The position numbers and the translations under genes are program-made. From NCBI GenBank assembly GCA_047967505.1, contig CM106540.1: a stretch of DNA of 64,000 nt. One strand, given 5' to 3'. Under the pieces are notes generated by a model. That model was not told the DNA's origin and made no database searches. It was given only the letters and a program-made list of their open reading frames with translations. Source of the DNA: Dipteris shenzhenensis (Eukaryota > Polypodiophyta > Polypodiopsida > Gleicheniales). Positions 11,060 to 23,300 of the stretch are shown one piece after another (within the stretch, counting starts at the first letter, position 1; every line of letters begins with the position of its first letter).

Positions 11060-11550
11060 TCTCGAGGACAAGAGTCTCACATGCACTAAGAGTCGCCATC
11101 AGTCAGTTGCGAGTCTCATCACATTAGCTGCGGATTGAGACAGGGAGAGCTTCAGGTATATCCAGAGAGCAGAGGAATTGCACACTATGCCAAATGGAGC
11201 AGATCGAGACGAAGAAGCATTTTCTATGTATCTGCCCAATCTATTATGAGATCCGAGGACGATATCACTGTCTCTTTCAAGAGGGGCATGGCTTTGGTCA
11301 CTTACATGTCCGATCCATTTTCACGATCAGGTTTGCGTTGGGCTCTATCCAATCGAGATGCGACGATGGAGAGACACATTGATGCAATAGACCACAGAGC
11401 AGCAAGAAAGACTGATGCCACAGGTCACCGAGATCGACAAATCACAAACTTCTATGCATCTGAGTCAACTGCCAATGAGACCGAGGGAGAGGAGCTTGAT
11501 GAGATGTTCTCTGTTATTTTTCTTTTGCTACTCGAGTATTTACACACTTG
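11060..11550 (+). pseudogene. LINE reverse transcriptase C-terminal (zinc-motif) fragment
   Basis: The plus-strand translation gives 'ISQLRVSSH', then, after a stop, 'LRIETGR', 'SREQRNCTLCQMEQIETKKHF', 'CICPIYYEIRGRYHCLF'. This is the Cys-x2-Cys…His…Cys zinc-binding tail of plant non-LTR elements. Related copies lie at 15.4-15.66 kb (minus) and 56.08-56.33 kb (plus). Upstream RT core is missing, and stops follow at 11383 and later. Confidence 0.75.
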
Positions 11551-11614
11551 ATTCACTAGCTTAGCACTTTAGCTTTCAGCAAGGGTCTTAGTGAACCCTT
11601 TGCTTCAGCCTCTG

Positions 11615-11684
11615 CAACTTGTATAAGTTACTTTTTGGCTTGTACTTTGTCTCATAGGCCCGCATAGGGCCTCTTGCAAACGTT

Positions 11685-11721
<37 letters not shown>

Positions 11722-11849
11722 GCTTGTGTGTGTGTGTGTGTGTCGCCTCCTCTTTGCCACCCCATCCCCACCTCCCTCTGTGGCTTGTATGAGTTACTTT
11801 TTGGCTTGTACTTTGTCTCATAGGCCCGCGAGGCCTCTTGCAGATGTTA

Positions 11850-11881
<32 letters not shown>

Positions 11882-12010
11882 CTCCCCCTCCCCAACCCAC
11901 CACTCTCTACAAATAAGGCATTGGCCTAGACACACCCCCCCCCCCCCGCGGCCCCCCTCCCTCCCCTCCACCCCCCGCTCTCTACAAATAAGGCATTGGC
12001 CTAGAAGACC
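11615..12010. repeat. Microsatellite-linked duplications
   Basis: A block 'gttactttttggcttgtac' plus 'tttgtctcataggcccgc' occurs near 11630 and again near 11790, each followed by a (CT)n tract (about 11690-11718 and 11860-11884). Then 'ctctctacaaataaggcat' occurs near 11904 and 11978, separated by a C-rich run (11934-11946). A (GT)n run sits at 11724-11742. The layout suggests unequal exchange or slippage between CT tracts. Confidence 0.8.
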
Positions 12011-14456
12011 AAGATACTTGGCTTGTTGAAGGATCTCTCCACTATTGATGTCGGGAAGCGAAATGAAGAGTGGTAGGTCCTCCAATCTGGTAAAATGTGT
12101 GACTACTCGGATGAAAGGAGCAGAGACTTGACCCCTCTAACCGCATATGCAAAAGATATGCCCCTCTCGACCACATGATTGAAGCTTGCCTATACTAGGC
12201 TCCATTCAGATGTGCGGTAAATACTCTGAATGAAGCCTAGGAAAGGATATGTTGGCCACTAGGCCAGCCCCCAAAGCTGAGAAGTGATATCACTATACCC
12301 ACTTTGCAAAAAAGCCAATTGCCGCACACAAGTCAATAGAGTTGTGTGTTAGAACTCCTCTAAATGATCTGGCCTGCCAAAATTGAATGCGATAGCATCC
12401 TTTCCCAAGGGGGAAAACTCCGATAATGCATACCATCGAGCCTGCCAAAGTTACCTGAAGATCATTCTTCAAAAGCCCTGAAGCTAGTCAATCACTGATC
12501 AAGCGACATACCAAAGAAGAGGCCTCCATGGTAAAAACTGTCTCCTCAATGGATAGAAAGGTAGCAAGGTAAAGAAGACTACTGAGAACCGAACACGCTG
12601 AGTCGGGTTGAGCGACTGCACAACAAAGTCCTCGGACTGATGTAGACATGGACCGGTCTGGTTCTCTCTCCTTGAAAACCACCGGTATCTGTAGCGAGTG
12701 TAGTCAAAGAAGACGAAAAGGCTGAGATGATGGGACCAGTAGTGCAAGTAGTCATCACTAGTGGAGGCATCTTAGGCATCTTAAAAACAGGCCAGACTCC
12801 AGCTCCAAAAGAGAGTACTGTTGTGGCTAGGGGGTGAGCATCAAATCACCTTCCCTGGCTGACTGTAAGCAAATTGATCTCCATACCTTTGAATAAAATT
12901 CAAATGCACCAGACCAGCTCCAACCAACAAGAAGGCTTCATTGAAGAGATCAGGGCAAAAAGGAGATGCCACCAGTAAACAAACAACCTGATTTCTCTCC
13001 ACGACAGCAAGCTTCGAGAATCACTAGCAATGTGGAGTCTTCAGTAGGCAAGTTAAGGCACCCCCCTTTACACATTTAAGGTTGCATCCTGCTTATTGCC
13101 GTCCATAGACTTTCTTCTAATCTCCTCGGCCAATAAACAACACGACAATTCAAAAAACAACAGACAGATGCTGCTCATGCTGACGATCTTTGCTATAAAC
13201 AAAATGGACATATCACCATGCATGGAAAAAAAAGTTCAACCAGAGCAGAGGTGTCTAGCACAAAATTGAAAATAACTTCTAGCTAGAGACTATTTAAATA
13301 AGTGCCCCCAGTCTCTGTATAAGATTGAATGTAAACTTCTATGAATGTTAACCTCGCACATGTTAAAGTAATAAGCCACTTTGCAAACAATATATTCTCT
13401 TAGACTCCTTAAAACTCATGCAGGATAAATGAGATTTTAACGGTTTAAGAATTTCATTCAAAAACCCAATTAAAAACAAAAAAGATGAAAAAATAAGACC
13501 CCTTCCTTCTCCTTTCATGTGGTTAACATTTATTTCTCACATGGTTTACCTCTTTTCTATTTTAATTAATGGTCTTTTCCCCCTCCTTAACCTTCCCATT
13601 TTTGAAAGCTTTGGGGTGATACCTAGGTTCTTAAAACTATAGATAATATAAGACATCCCTTCCTATATTTGGAGACCTTAAAAACCACTACAGCCAATTA
13701 ATTTGAGATAATGGAAACAAAAACCAATCAGTGCCAATGTTGCAAGTCAATGTGTTACCTTGATGAATACCATCCAGAGGTGGCATAAGCTTGTAGGCAA
13801 AAGAGGATTTTGCTAGCTTGATTCACAGGACTTAATATTTAAAAAGGTGGTAATACTTGAAAGTTAACAGTAACTAGCATAGAGATCACGAAATCCAGTG
13901 AGGATCACCAGCACCACAATTACTTCAGATACTCAGCAACATTCTTTATGAAATAATTAATAAATGCTCTCCATAGAATGTAAATCCCTTGGTACACTAG
14001 TCCTGCTATGGTAAACAGAGCACCTCGGTCAGCCTTTTAAACCAGGTCTAGTTAAGTTTGGCCACCTGGGAGTTTAACAATAAGGTCTCTTGCGAAGCAT
14101 GTTTCTGCAAAAATCTCAAATTTTAACAGAAGAAAACCTTGTGTTACTGAATTTTTCTGCAAGGGTATTAACATTAAGCCTTCAAACATCCACTATTTCA
14201 TGAGCTCCCTCAATAGATTAGCTGTCTAGAATGTAAAGGACTGTCCAAAAGAATAAAAGATTGTAAAAATAATAGCCCAGGCCAGGCCGTTTCTAGCACG
14301 CACCCTCTTTGATGCATGGTCAACGGGACCGCCTTCAAAAATACTTGGCATATTGACCTTGCAACATACTTTTCCCGACATGTAGTTGCTTTTAGATGAG
14401 CTGTAACTTACGAATAACGAACAGGATGTCATCTTAGCTTCAAGTGAATAAATTTA
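12011..14456. other. 3' flank of the transporter gene; no other gene recognised
   Basis: This region lies downstream of the minus-strand transporter stop codon and includes its 3' UTR, whose end I could not fix because no clear AATAAA was found close to the stop. A minus-strand stretch near 12240-12500 reads for short distances but has no known motif. The rest is low-complexity, A/T-rich sequence. Confidence 0.5.
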
Positions 14457-14600
14457 TCAACATCTTCTCTTCACCTCACCATAGAGTATCACTCCAAAAA
14501 CTGTCAGCGTATAGCCAAGCATGCCAGTAACAGAGACAGGGTTGCGAAATAGAAGGATGGACACCACAACAGCTACAGCCCCCTTAGCATTTCCAAGGAC
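14457..14600 (-). CDS. Transporter exon 4 (C-terminus)
   Basis: The acceptor 'ttatgtacag' precedes GTC at 14600. The exon encodes 47 residues starting [20 protein letters not shown], the last two helices, and ends with a basic tail …EVKRRC before TGA (14459-14457). A Lys/Arg-rich C-terminus is usual in this family. It continues exon 3 in phase 0 (…LTLQ | VLGN). It is the only exon on the far side of the giant intron. Confidence 0.9.
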   Translation of the reverse strand, partial: VLGNAKGAVAVVVSILLFRNPVSVTGMLGYTLTVFGVILYGEVKRRC

Positions 14601-14868
14601 CTGTACATAATCCAGCAAAACAATTAAACGGTTAACACCCCTGAGATGGTAAAAAGGCCAATTCATTGAATAGACTTTAGAGAGTTCTTTTCCATGACTA
14701 AATGAACCAACATCAAAAGCTGCAATTTTGCATATCTTTAAAAAATCCTGACCGAACACTGGTTGAAGACAGTGTCAGTCTTGCCAGGATTGGGTCTCTC
14801 ATGAATCTATATGCCGAACATATAACAGACGTACACAATTCGAATTACTGAAAACCAAGGTAAGAAAG

Positions 14869-14912
<44 letters not shown>

Positions 14913-17307
14913 CCTAATACAATGAGCTGAAAGGGTGGAGCCTCTAGACGGGCATCATCACCCATAATGAACACAACATAGCCATTGCATATCAGATCTG
15001 TCTATTAGAAATCTGGGCCCGTGGCCAATGTGGAAGCTCAAGGGGAGCCCGATGATGAATGAGCCTGTTTGATGACAGGAAACCTGCGATAAAGCGCTGA
15101 CGGTGGTCTGCGTGTGTGACCCATTGCAGTCTTCTAGCAGAACCCCTGCCCTGACAAGAGCCACTGTAGAGAGAGAAGATCTACAAGCATGATGTGAGTG
15201 TCAACCCACTGTCGTCACTGGCTCTGGGTCCCTGCCTCACCGACTACCTGTGATCTGCTGGTCCATATGATCTGGCTGAGAAAATTCCGTGATCATGCTC
15301 TGAGTAGAGTATGCCTATGTACCATGATCCCGCCTACGTATCGTGAGCAATTGCTCTCTATGCCTGACAATCTCATGGATGAAGGCAGCAAGGCATCTAT
15401 GATCTACGTAAGAGAGAAAGTTGGAAGGGGGTCCGAAACCATCTCTGAAGAGATAGTGATAATGACCTCAAATCTCATAGTACACAAGGCTGAAAGCAAC
15501 GAAATGCTCCTCTGACTCGACCTCATCACAATCGCATAGGGTGCAGATGCGGCTCTCCCTGGGTATACCCTCTACCTGTCAACCCGCAATATGGAGTTGG
15601 TGTGATGAGACACGAAACTGCCGATCGATATCCTCGGTGAATGTCCAAGTGGATCCAGGTAGATATCCTGGTGGATCAATGAAGTCCTCCTCGGAAATCT
15701 GTAAACAGTGGTCCCTATAGAAGCTGAGCTTCACTAGAACATGGTTGTAGAAGGTCCTCTCAATAACGTGGTTGATATCGTGATATGTGAGGGGGGGCTA
15801 AAGGAGCCTCAATGTTATACTGGAAAGGGGGTAATCTATCCATGTGGAGCCCCAAACTCTCAAAGCACCACATATATGTGCAAACCAACATCTCCGATCA
15901 CCTCAGCTACTAATGTCATGGAGGAAGATAGAGCCAGCCACGGTAGTCTACGTTGTCCTAAGGTACAGGAGCCATAATCCCTGACTCGATGAAGGTATGT
16001 GATGACCTGAAATGCCGCATCAAGGTACAGTGGAGATGCACCAAACTCAGCCAGAACAATCTGATGCAGGGCCGATGGCTTGCTGTGGATCATCCATGAC
16101 AGCAACCGAACCTGAAGCCGCTCGACTCAAGCCCAATCTGCCTCTTACAAATCAAGCCCCCAACAAGGACTGCCATACATATCCGTTGTACGGACCAAGG
16201 AATCAAAGAGAAGAGACTTGGCCCGAGGATCCTAGAAGTGGCCAATGGAAGCACTACTAATCTAGTCGAGTAAGTGTGGCATATCCCTTGCTTAGTCGAG
16301 CCTGCATCACCGGTCACATCGTGAAAATCGAGCCAAAGAAAAGAACACCCAGTATGAGTATAATGAAATAATCTCCATTGTTACTCATCTAGCGTGACCT
16401 GCTCTCGGCATGGCTGCTCAGGAAGTGTAAAGATCATAACCTTGTCCTTACCAAGATTGACCTTCAAGTCATGTTGACTCACAAAAGGTGTGCAACACAT
16501 CCAAAGGTCTCTAGAGGCCCTCTGTCGAGGACGAGAGCAAGATCACTACATATAAAGTAAAGGGGCGGGTGCCTTGCAAAAGTCAAGAGCCCCCCTTTTT
16601 CTATCCATGGAAAGCCCTAGTAAAGAGGCATGAAAAAGGGGGGAAATGCTTACGTGTCAAGCTCCTCTTAAAAGTGCAGGTGGTCAACATGTGGCATAGT
16701 ACTAGCCCACCAAAGCCTTTGGTATTGGATATTTACGTTTTTCACCAAGTTAAAACTTTTTTACTCTTTTTTTTTTTTTTTAAAATATCCCCCCTCTATG
16801 CTTTTCCATGCGATGAGTTTACATTAGAAAAAACTTCAAAAAATCCATAGGTGCAACCTCTTCCACTAGCAAAACGTTAGCAGTGCATAGTACTAGCTCC
16901 TTTCCCCTAAGAGGATCTAAATCAAAGTGCCAATAAGAGAGCAACGAGTCCCCCCTAGTGTCTCCATGAAAGTCTCAAGCTCATCTATGCAGAGGCCAAA
17001 CAAGATAGGGTGACAATAGACAACCTTGATAGTGCTCATGATCTCTATCAACCCTGCCTGAAACCCTCTCGTAGAGAGATGATATGATTCTTATTAATGT
17101 CCACTAGAGACCAAACAGAATCTATGGACCAGAACTAATAATCTATCACCACATATTGGTGATTAGAGAATAGCTCTTAGATGTACATCCGAACATTTTA
17201 AAGGAGTGTTCTAGAACTCTCTGTGTGTAAGAAAGGGGGCAGGGAAGATTCGGATAAGAAGGCAAAATTACCTAAAGGGAGAGAAAGGAAGGGGGAGAAG
17301 AAGAGAG

Positions 17308-17345
<38 letters not shown>

Positions 17346-20300
17346 CTGGAGGTGAAGGAAGCAAGAGAGCTGAGTATAGATAAGGTAGGAATCACATCAA
17401 AAGATACATTGCAAATGAGGGAGGATACTTACATAGTGCCTCCTTATCCACTTTTGACCTCTCCATCTTGTAAACATCCCCAAGTACTAATAATCCTAAC
17501 CCCACCTAACTTGGTCAACTTTTGGGCTTCATTACAACATCCCCTCTTTCAGGGGGGCGTGAAATTCTAAGTACTTTAATGTACTACAAGACCGTGACAA
17601 CTTTGGTTTTAAAAGTCCAAGCGTGGGCTTAATAATGTGTAATTAAACGCGGCATGGTGCCTAGCACATAAGCGTAATTAATCCCTAGGCCCAAAGACAT
17701 TCCAAGGAATTAAAAGAGTGGTTGTTGGGAAATGATGATGTGGCATTTTTAATGGGCCCCCTAGAGGGCCATGTACCTTCAGTGGCCCCCCTAGAGTTCC
17801 AGATGGCTCTAGTGCCTTCTACATGCTCCTTTGCCATTCCTGGACCTTCCTGGGCCTTCTAAACTTCACATGTGTGGTTTTCTCTCTCATCTTCTCCCTT
17901 TGTTGAGATTTTAGACTGGTTTTTCAACCTCCTTCAGCTGAATTCCGTTTTTCTTCATAACTCCTCACCCATTTGGATTCCTCGACTTCTATTTGGCCCG
18001 ATGGCTTCCCCTCTGCCTCCCCTTCGCAGTGATATGCTTTTCCCTTCGTGCGTTTGGTAGAACGGGCAGAGCTGAGCACTTCTTTTGCTGGTCGAATTTG
18101 CAAAAGTGGCTTTTTTTGGACCTTTTTGCTTCTACAGCCTCCTGGGCCTCTCCTCTTGCAAAGCTACAGCTTTCTATTGAATTACCAGTGGTCCCACGCG
18201 CTGGTTGACTAGTTTTTCTCAGTTTTGGAGGACTTTTCGATGATGAAACTTCTCCAAAACCTTCTCAATGCATTCCTTTATGAAGCACGATTCGTTTGAG
18301 CCAAAGAACTCCCACTTCTTTGCAACAGAAGTGCTTCTTTTCGCATTTTTCAGTGGAATTCTTGCTGGTTGGCTCTTGTAAATGCTCTTTCTTCATGCCT
18401 TTGCACTCCTCTTTGGCTGAGAATGCAATTGGGCATTGGCTACTATGTCCTCTTGGCGATTGAGGACTTGGTTCGAGTTTTCAGGGCTTGGCGAGTTGTG
18501 ATTTTGCTGCTGCAATTTCTTTTTGCCATAAGCTATTGGTTGGCCTCGTGTGCCACCTCTTTCTTAGGCAGTGCTACATGAGTCATTCTTTGGTTGGGTA
18601 CTTTGCTGATTTTATTTTGGAGCTCTGAAAAGCTTTGTGAATGCCATCTGGAAACCACTCAAAGAGAGTGCAGCTGGGGTGCAGTGTGATTGCATCTGGA
18701 CAGCCAATGGAATTACACTCAGAAAAGAGAATGCCTTTGGGTTGAGCCTATGGGTTAAGTGCACTTATGTGAAGTGCACTTATGTGATGGTATTCTATGC
18801 TTGAAAGCCTTGCGAAGGCTCAGTGAATTGGGGCTGCGTGCTCATTTGCAAGGAAAGTCTCCCAAATGCAACTTGTAATCATTTCACTGTGAAATATAAA
18901 GAAATACCGAAAGGGGTGCCACGGTGTTTGGGGCCAATCGGGTGCACTTGTCTATGTTTGTTGAGCAGGGGCATTCTAGCCTCCATCCCTTTTTCAGGGG
19001 GTTTGTTTGTGAACAAATGGGTAAATGCCAAATGGTGATCATGCAATGGTTAATGGTTGTGATATATGCTTTGTGAGCTGTAAATAAGTGTTGAAGTGAT
19101 TAAAGGTTTAGTTCCACTGTCCTCTAAGTGATTAGAGGCCGGTTTCATTGGTTCCATTGCCAGGATACCACACACTCTTTCTCAAGAGGTGGGCCTTGGT
19201 AGTTTGATATAAGGATATCTTTGCTGCACTTTTTGACAGCTGAATATTACAACCATAAACATGGTGAGTACCCATGAGCAAGAGAGCTCCACAACACCTC
19301 AAAGGAAAAGGCAGGAAAGCCTTAATGATCCAGCTAGTGTACAGCTGCAGAGAGCACAACAAATGCCTTTTGAGCAAGCCACACATGAAGCTACAACTGA
19401 GCTCAACGGTGATACTAGTTCTAGCAGTGAGTCAGATGATGCTACTATGTTGAATGCACAGCTTGCAAGTGCAGTGACTGCTTTGACTCAGCTGACAAAC
19501 AAATGCCAAGAAGAAGAAGAAATCAAGAAAGCACAAGCACGGAAAGAGTGAGTACACACATGCATCAGCTTCTCATGGCGGATCGCACACTCATGCATCA
19601 GTTTCCCATGAGGGGCAGCCATCAAAAATGACTCAGAAAGTGACTTCCAAGAGAGAGGAATCCCCCAAAAGAGCACTTGAGAAAGAGGTACAAAAAGTAC
19701 AGCCAGTGCAACAGTATGAGCAGCCAACACAAGGCCTTGGTTTGGATACTTCTACTCCTCAAAATAATAATGTGCAGTCCATAAATGTGGCTCAGCCACC
19801 TCTGCCATATTTGAGGCAGCAACCTCAATATTTTGGTACAGATTCTATCTTTGATGCTATGTTGATTTCACCGCCAACTGGGCATAGAAAGCAAGCCATG
19901 TATGACAATGTGGGAATGCAGCCAGGCATGCAAGCCACAGCATATGCTCCCATGCCTAATGTTCAGCCAAGCATGGCTCTCCCCAATGAAGGGAATGCTG
20001 CAAAAATACAACCATCTTTGGGACAGCCAATATCAAATGTATATAAAGAATTTAAGGATGGTGGTTCTCATGACAAGTTTGAGACATATAATGGAGTACA
20101 GGACAGGTACAAAGCCCTCACATTCCTTCAACAGTTTGATGCTGCATTTCTTGGGGGTTTGTTTACAAAAGCATCCAAGATGAGGAAGGTTGCCACATTT
20201 TTGAAAGGCAATGCACTTAAGTGGTACACCAACCTTATGCTTCATGGAGATGCACCTGCTACTTGGCTGGAATTTAAGCAAGTGTTCTCTTCTACTTGGC

Positions 20301-23300
20301 TTACTCCAACTTTTGAAGTTGAAGTACTTTCACACTGGCATGACTTGTCATACAAACTTTGCAAGAATCTTGATGATTACACCAAGAGGTTTTGGGATGT
20401 TTTACTGCCATTGAGCTCTTACAGGCATGTTATGTGCAGATGAGAAACAAGAAGATTTCTTTAAATCATAGAGGCAAAAATCATGTACTTGATTTAAAGT
20501 TGAAAGGGGAGCCCATCCCTGTAGTTTCAGCTTCTTGTATTTCCAATGTAATAAAGCGTCATATTTCAATGTACTTGATTTTTGTCAAAGAGGACAGCCA
20601 ACCAATTCAGGAAGGCTCTACTCTTTCTGCTTTAGATAGAGAAAGGGCTGCTTTTATTTCAGATTTTCAGAATTGTTTTTCAGATGCACTTCCTCAAGAA
20701 TTACCTCCCAAGAGGCCTGAGGATCATCAAATTGATATAATTCCAAGAAGCTCACCGCCTAATATACCTCCCTATCGTGTCAGTAAGGCACAACGGGAAG
20801 AGATAATGTCTCAAGTAAAGGAACTCTTGGAAAAGGAATTAATACAGCCAAGTAATTCTCCTTACTGTTCCCCTGTGTTGCTTGTGCAAAAGAAGGATGG
20901 CAGTTGGAGAATGTGTATTGATTACAGGGCTTTGAATAAAGTCACAGTTAAGAACCGTTTTCCAATTCCACGCATTGATGATATATTGGATCGATTGGAA
21001 GGTTCCTCAATGTTCAGTCGTATTGACCTTAAAAGTGGATACCATCAGATAAGGATACGGCCTGAAGATGTCTACAAGACTGCCTTCCGCACTTCATTTG
21101 GCTTATATGAGTTCCTTGTGATGCCTTTTGGTTTGACTAATGCGCCTGCCACTTTCAATAGAATGAGCACACAGAAAGTTTGTGGGCACTTTCTTCGATG
21201 ACATCATTGTGTTCTCTAAAAATGAGCAAGAGCACAGGAAACACCTCACTATTGTGTTTCAAGAGTTGAAAAGACACAAGCTGCTAATAAACACCAAGAA
21301 AAGTGAGTTCTTTATGCATGAGATTCATTTTCTCAGTCATATAGTGTCAAAGGATGGAGTCAAGATGGATCCTGCAAAAGTTGAGGCCATAAGGAGTTGG
21401 CCAATTTTGAAAAATCTGCATGAAGTTAGAAGCTTCCTTGGGTTGTGTTCATACTATCGGAGGTTTATAAAGTACTTTGCAGAAATTGCTTCTCCCTTGC
21501 AACTATTGTGTTTCAAGAGTTGAAAAGACACAAGCTGCTAATAAACACCAAGAAAAGTGAGTTCTTTATGCATGAGATTCATTTTCTCCGTCATATAGTG
21601 TCAAAGGATGGAGTCAAGATGGATCCTGCAAAGTTGAGGCCATAAGGAGTTGGCCAATTCTGAAAAATCTGCATGAAGTCAGAAGCTTCCTTGGGTTGTG
21701 TTCATACTATCGGAGGTTTATAAAGTATTTTGCAGAAATTGTTTCTCCCTTGCATGCTTTACAGAAGAAAGCTGTACCGTTTCGGTGGGGACCAAAGGAA
21801 AATGCAGCTTTTAAAGAGCTGAAGCAAAAGTTGTGTTCTGAACCCGTTATTATCTTGCCAGATCTTGCAAAACCCTTTGCTGTAACTTGTGATGCATGTG
21901 AGAATAGCATAGGAGGCACTTTGATGCAGGATGGCAGAGTGGTTGCATATGAGAGTAGAGTTCTCAAAGATGCTGAATTGTACTTGCAAACATACAAGAA
22001 GGAAATGTTAGCAGTGATGCATGCTTTGACCACATGGAAACATTACCTTCTTGGAGCTGATTTTTATGTGCAGACAGGTCATCAGTCACTTAGATATTTT
22101 CTCACGCAAAGAAAATTATCTGAAAAGCACATGAGATGGGCTAACTTCCTCTCAATGTTTCATTTTCAAATTGTGCATGTGCCGAGTAACAAAAATGTCG
22201 TGGCTGATGCACTTTCCAGGAAACCACAGCCTGCAGCAGTCTCCAAGAAACCCAGTGTTTCAGCAGTGAGCATTGCTTACAACAATGTGTTAGATGTGAT
22301 GAACGATCAGTATGTTAATGATGCTGATTTTTCAACTATTTATGATCAGCTTTCTAATGGTCAAAGGCATGATCACTATATGTTGAAAGAGGGTTCATTT
22401 TGATGCATGGACGACTCTATGTCACTGATCAGATGCGACAGAAAGTCATAAATGGAAAGTCATGCTCCTCCATATGCAGGACATAGGGGAATTACAGTAA
22501 CAATTACAGCAGTGGAGCAATACTTTTATTGGCCATCTTTGAGGAAAGATGTGGAAGAATATGTGAGAACATGCATGGTTTGTCAGAAAGTAAAGTTTGA
22601 CAGGCAGAAGGCACCTGGGTTGTTACACCCTTTGCCAATTCCGGATAGACCATGGCAAAGCATAGCTATGGACTTTGTGTTTGATCTTCCGCGTACTCCT
22701 ACTGGACATGATGGATTGCGGACAATAATTTGCAGGTTTAGTAAACAAGCCCACTTTGTGCCAGTAAGAAAGAAAATTACAGCAGATCAAATGGCCAAAT
22801 TGTTTCTGCAGCATGTCTTCAAGTATCATGGGATGCCTGAATCCATAATCAGTGATAGAGATTCGAGAATGACCAGCCTCTTTTGGAGAGGGATGTTTGA
22901 AAGTATGGGCACTATGCTGAATTTTTCGTCATCTTTTCACCCTCAATCTGATGGACAATCGGAGCAGGAAAACTCTACCATCTTGGATATGTTTAAATGC
23001 TATGGTCTCAAACCACAAAAGCAAATGGGAGCATTATTTGCCTTTGCTGGAATATGCTTACAATAATACGGTGCACACATCCACAGGTAAAGCACCTTTT
23101 CAAATAGTGAAAGGTGCCAGGAAGATACCTCCAATTTTGCATACAAAAGAGAAAATCTTCGAAGCTGATCGTTTTGTGGAAAGCCTTGAAGAGGCTTACT
23201 AGAAGATCAAATATGCCTTGCAAAGAAGTCAGGACAAGCTGAAAAGAGCAGCAGATAAGCACCGCAGGGAATTGGTATTCACAAAAGGTGATTGGGTTCT

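Noticed and set aside
11588-12085. 165-residue minus-strand frame
   Set aside because: Made of CT, GT and poly-C tracts; Arg/Glu and Gly runs only.
17872-18060. 62-residue frame found in both chromovirus LTRs (also 24461)
   Set aside because: It is conserved only because the LTRs are copies; the differing C-terminal parts and lack of motif argue against a protein.
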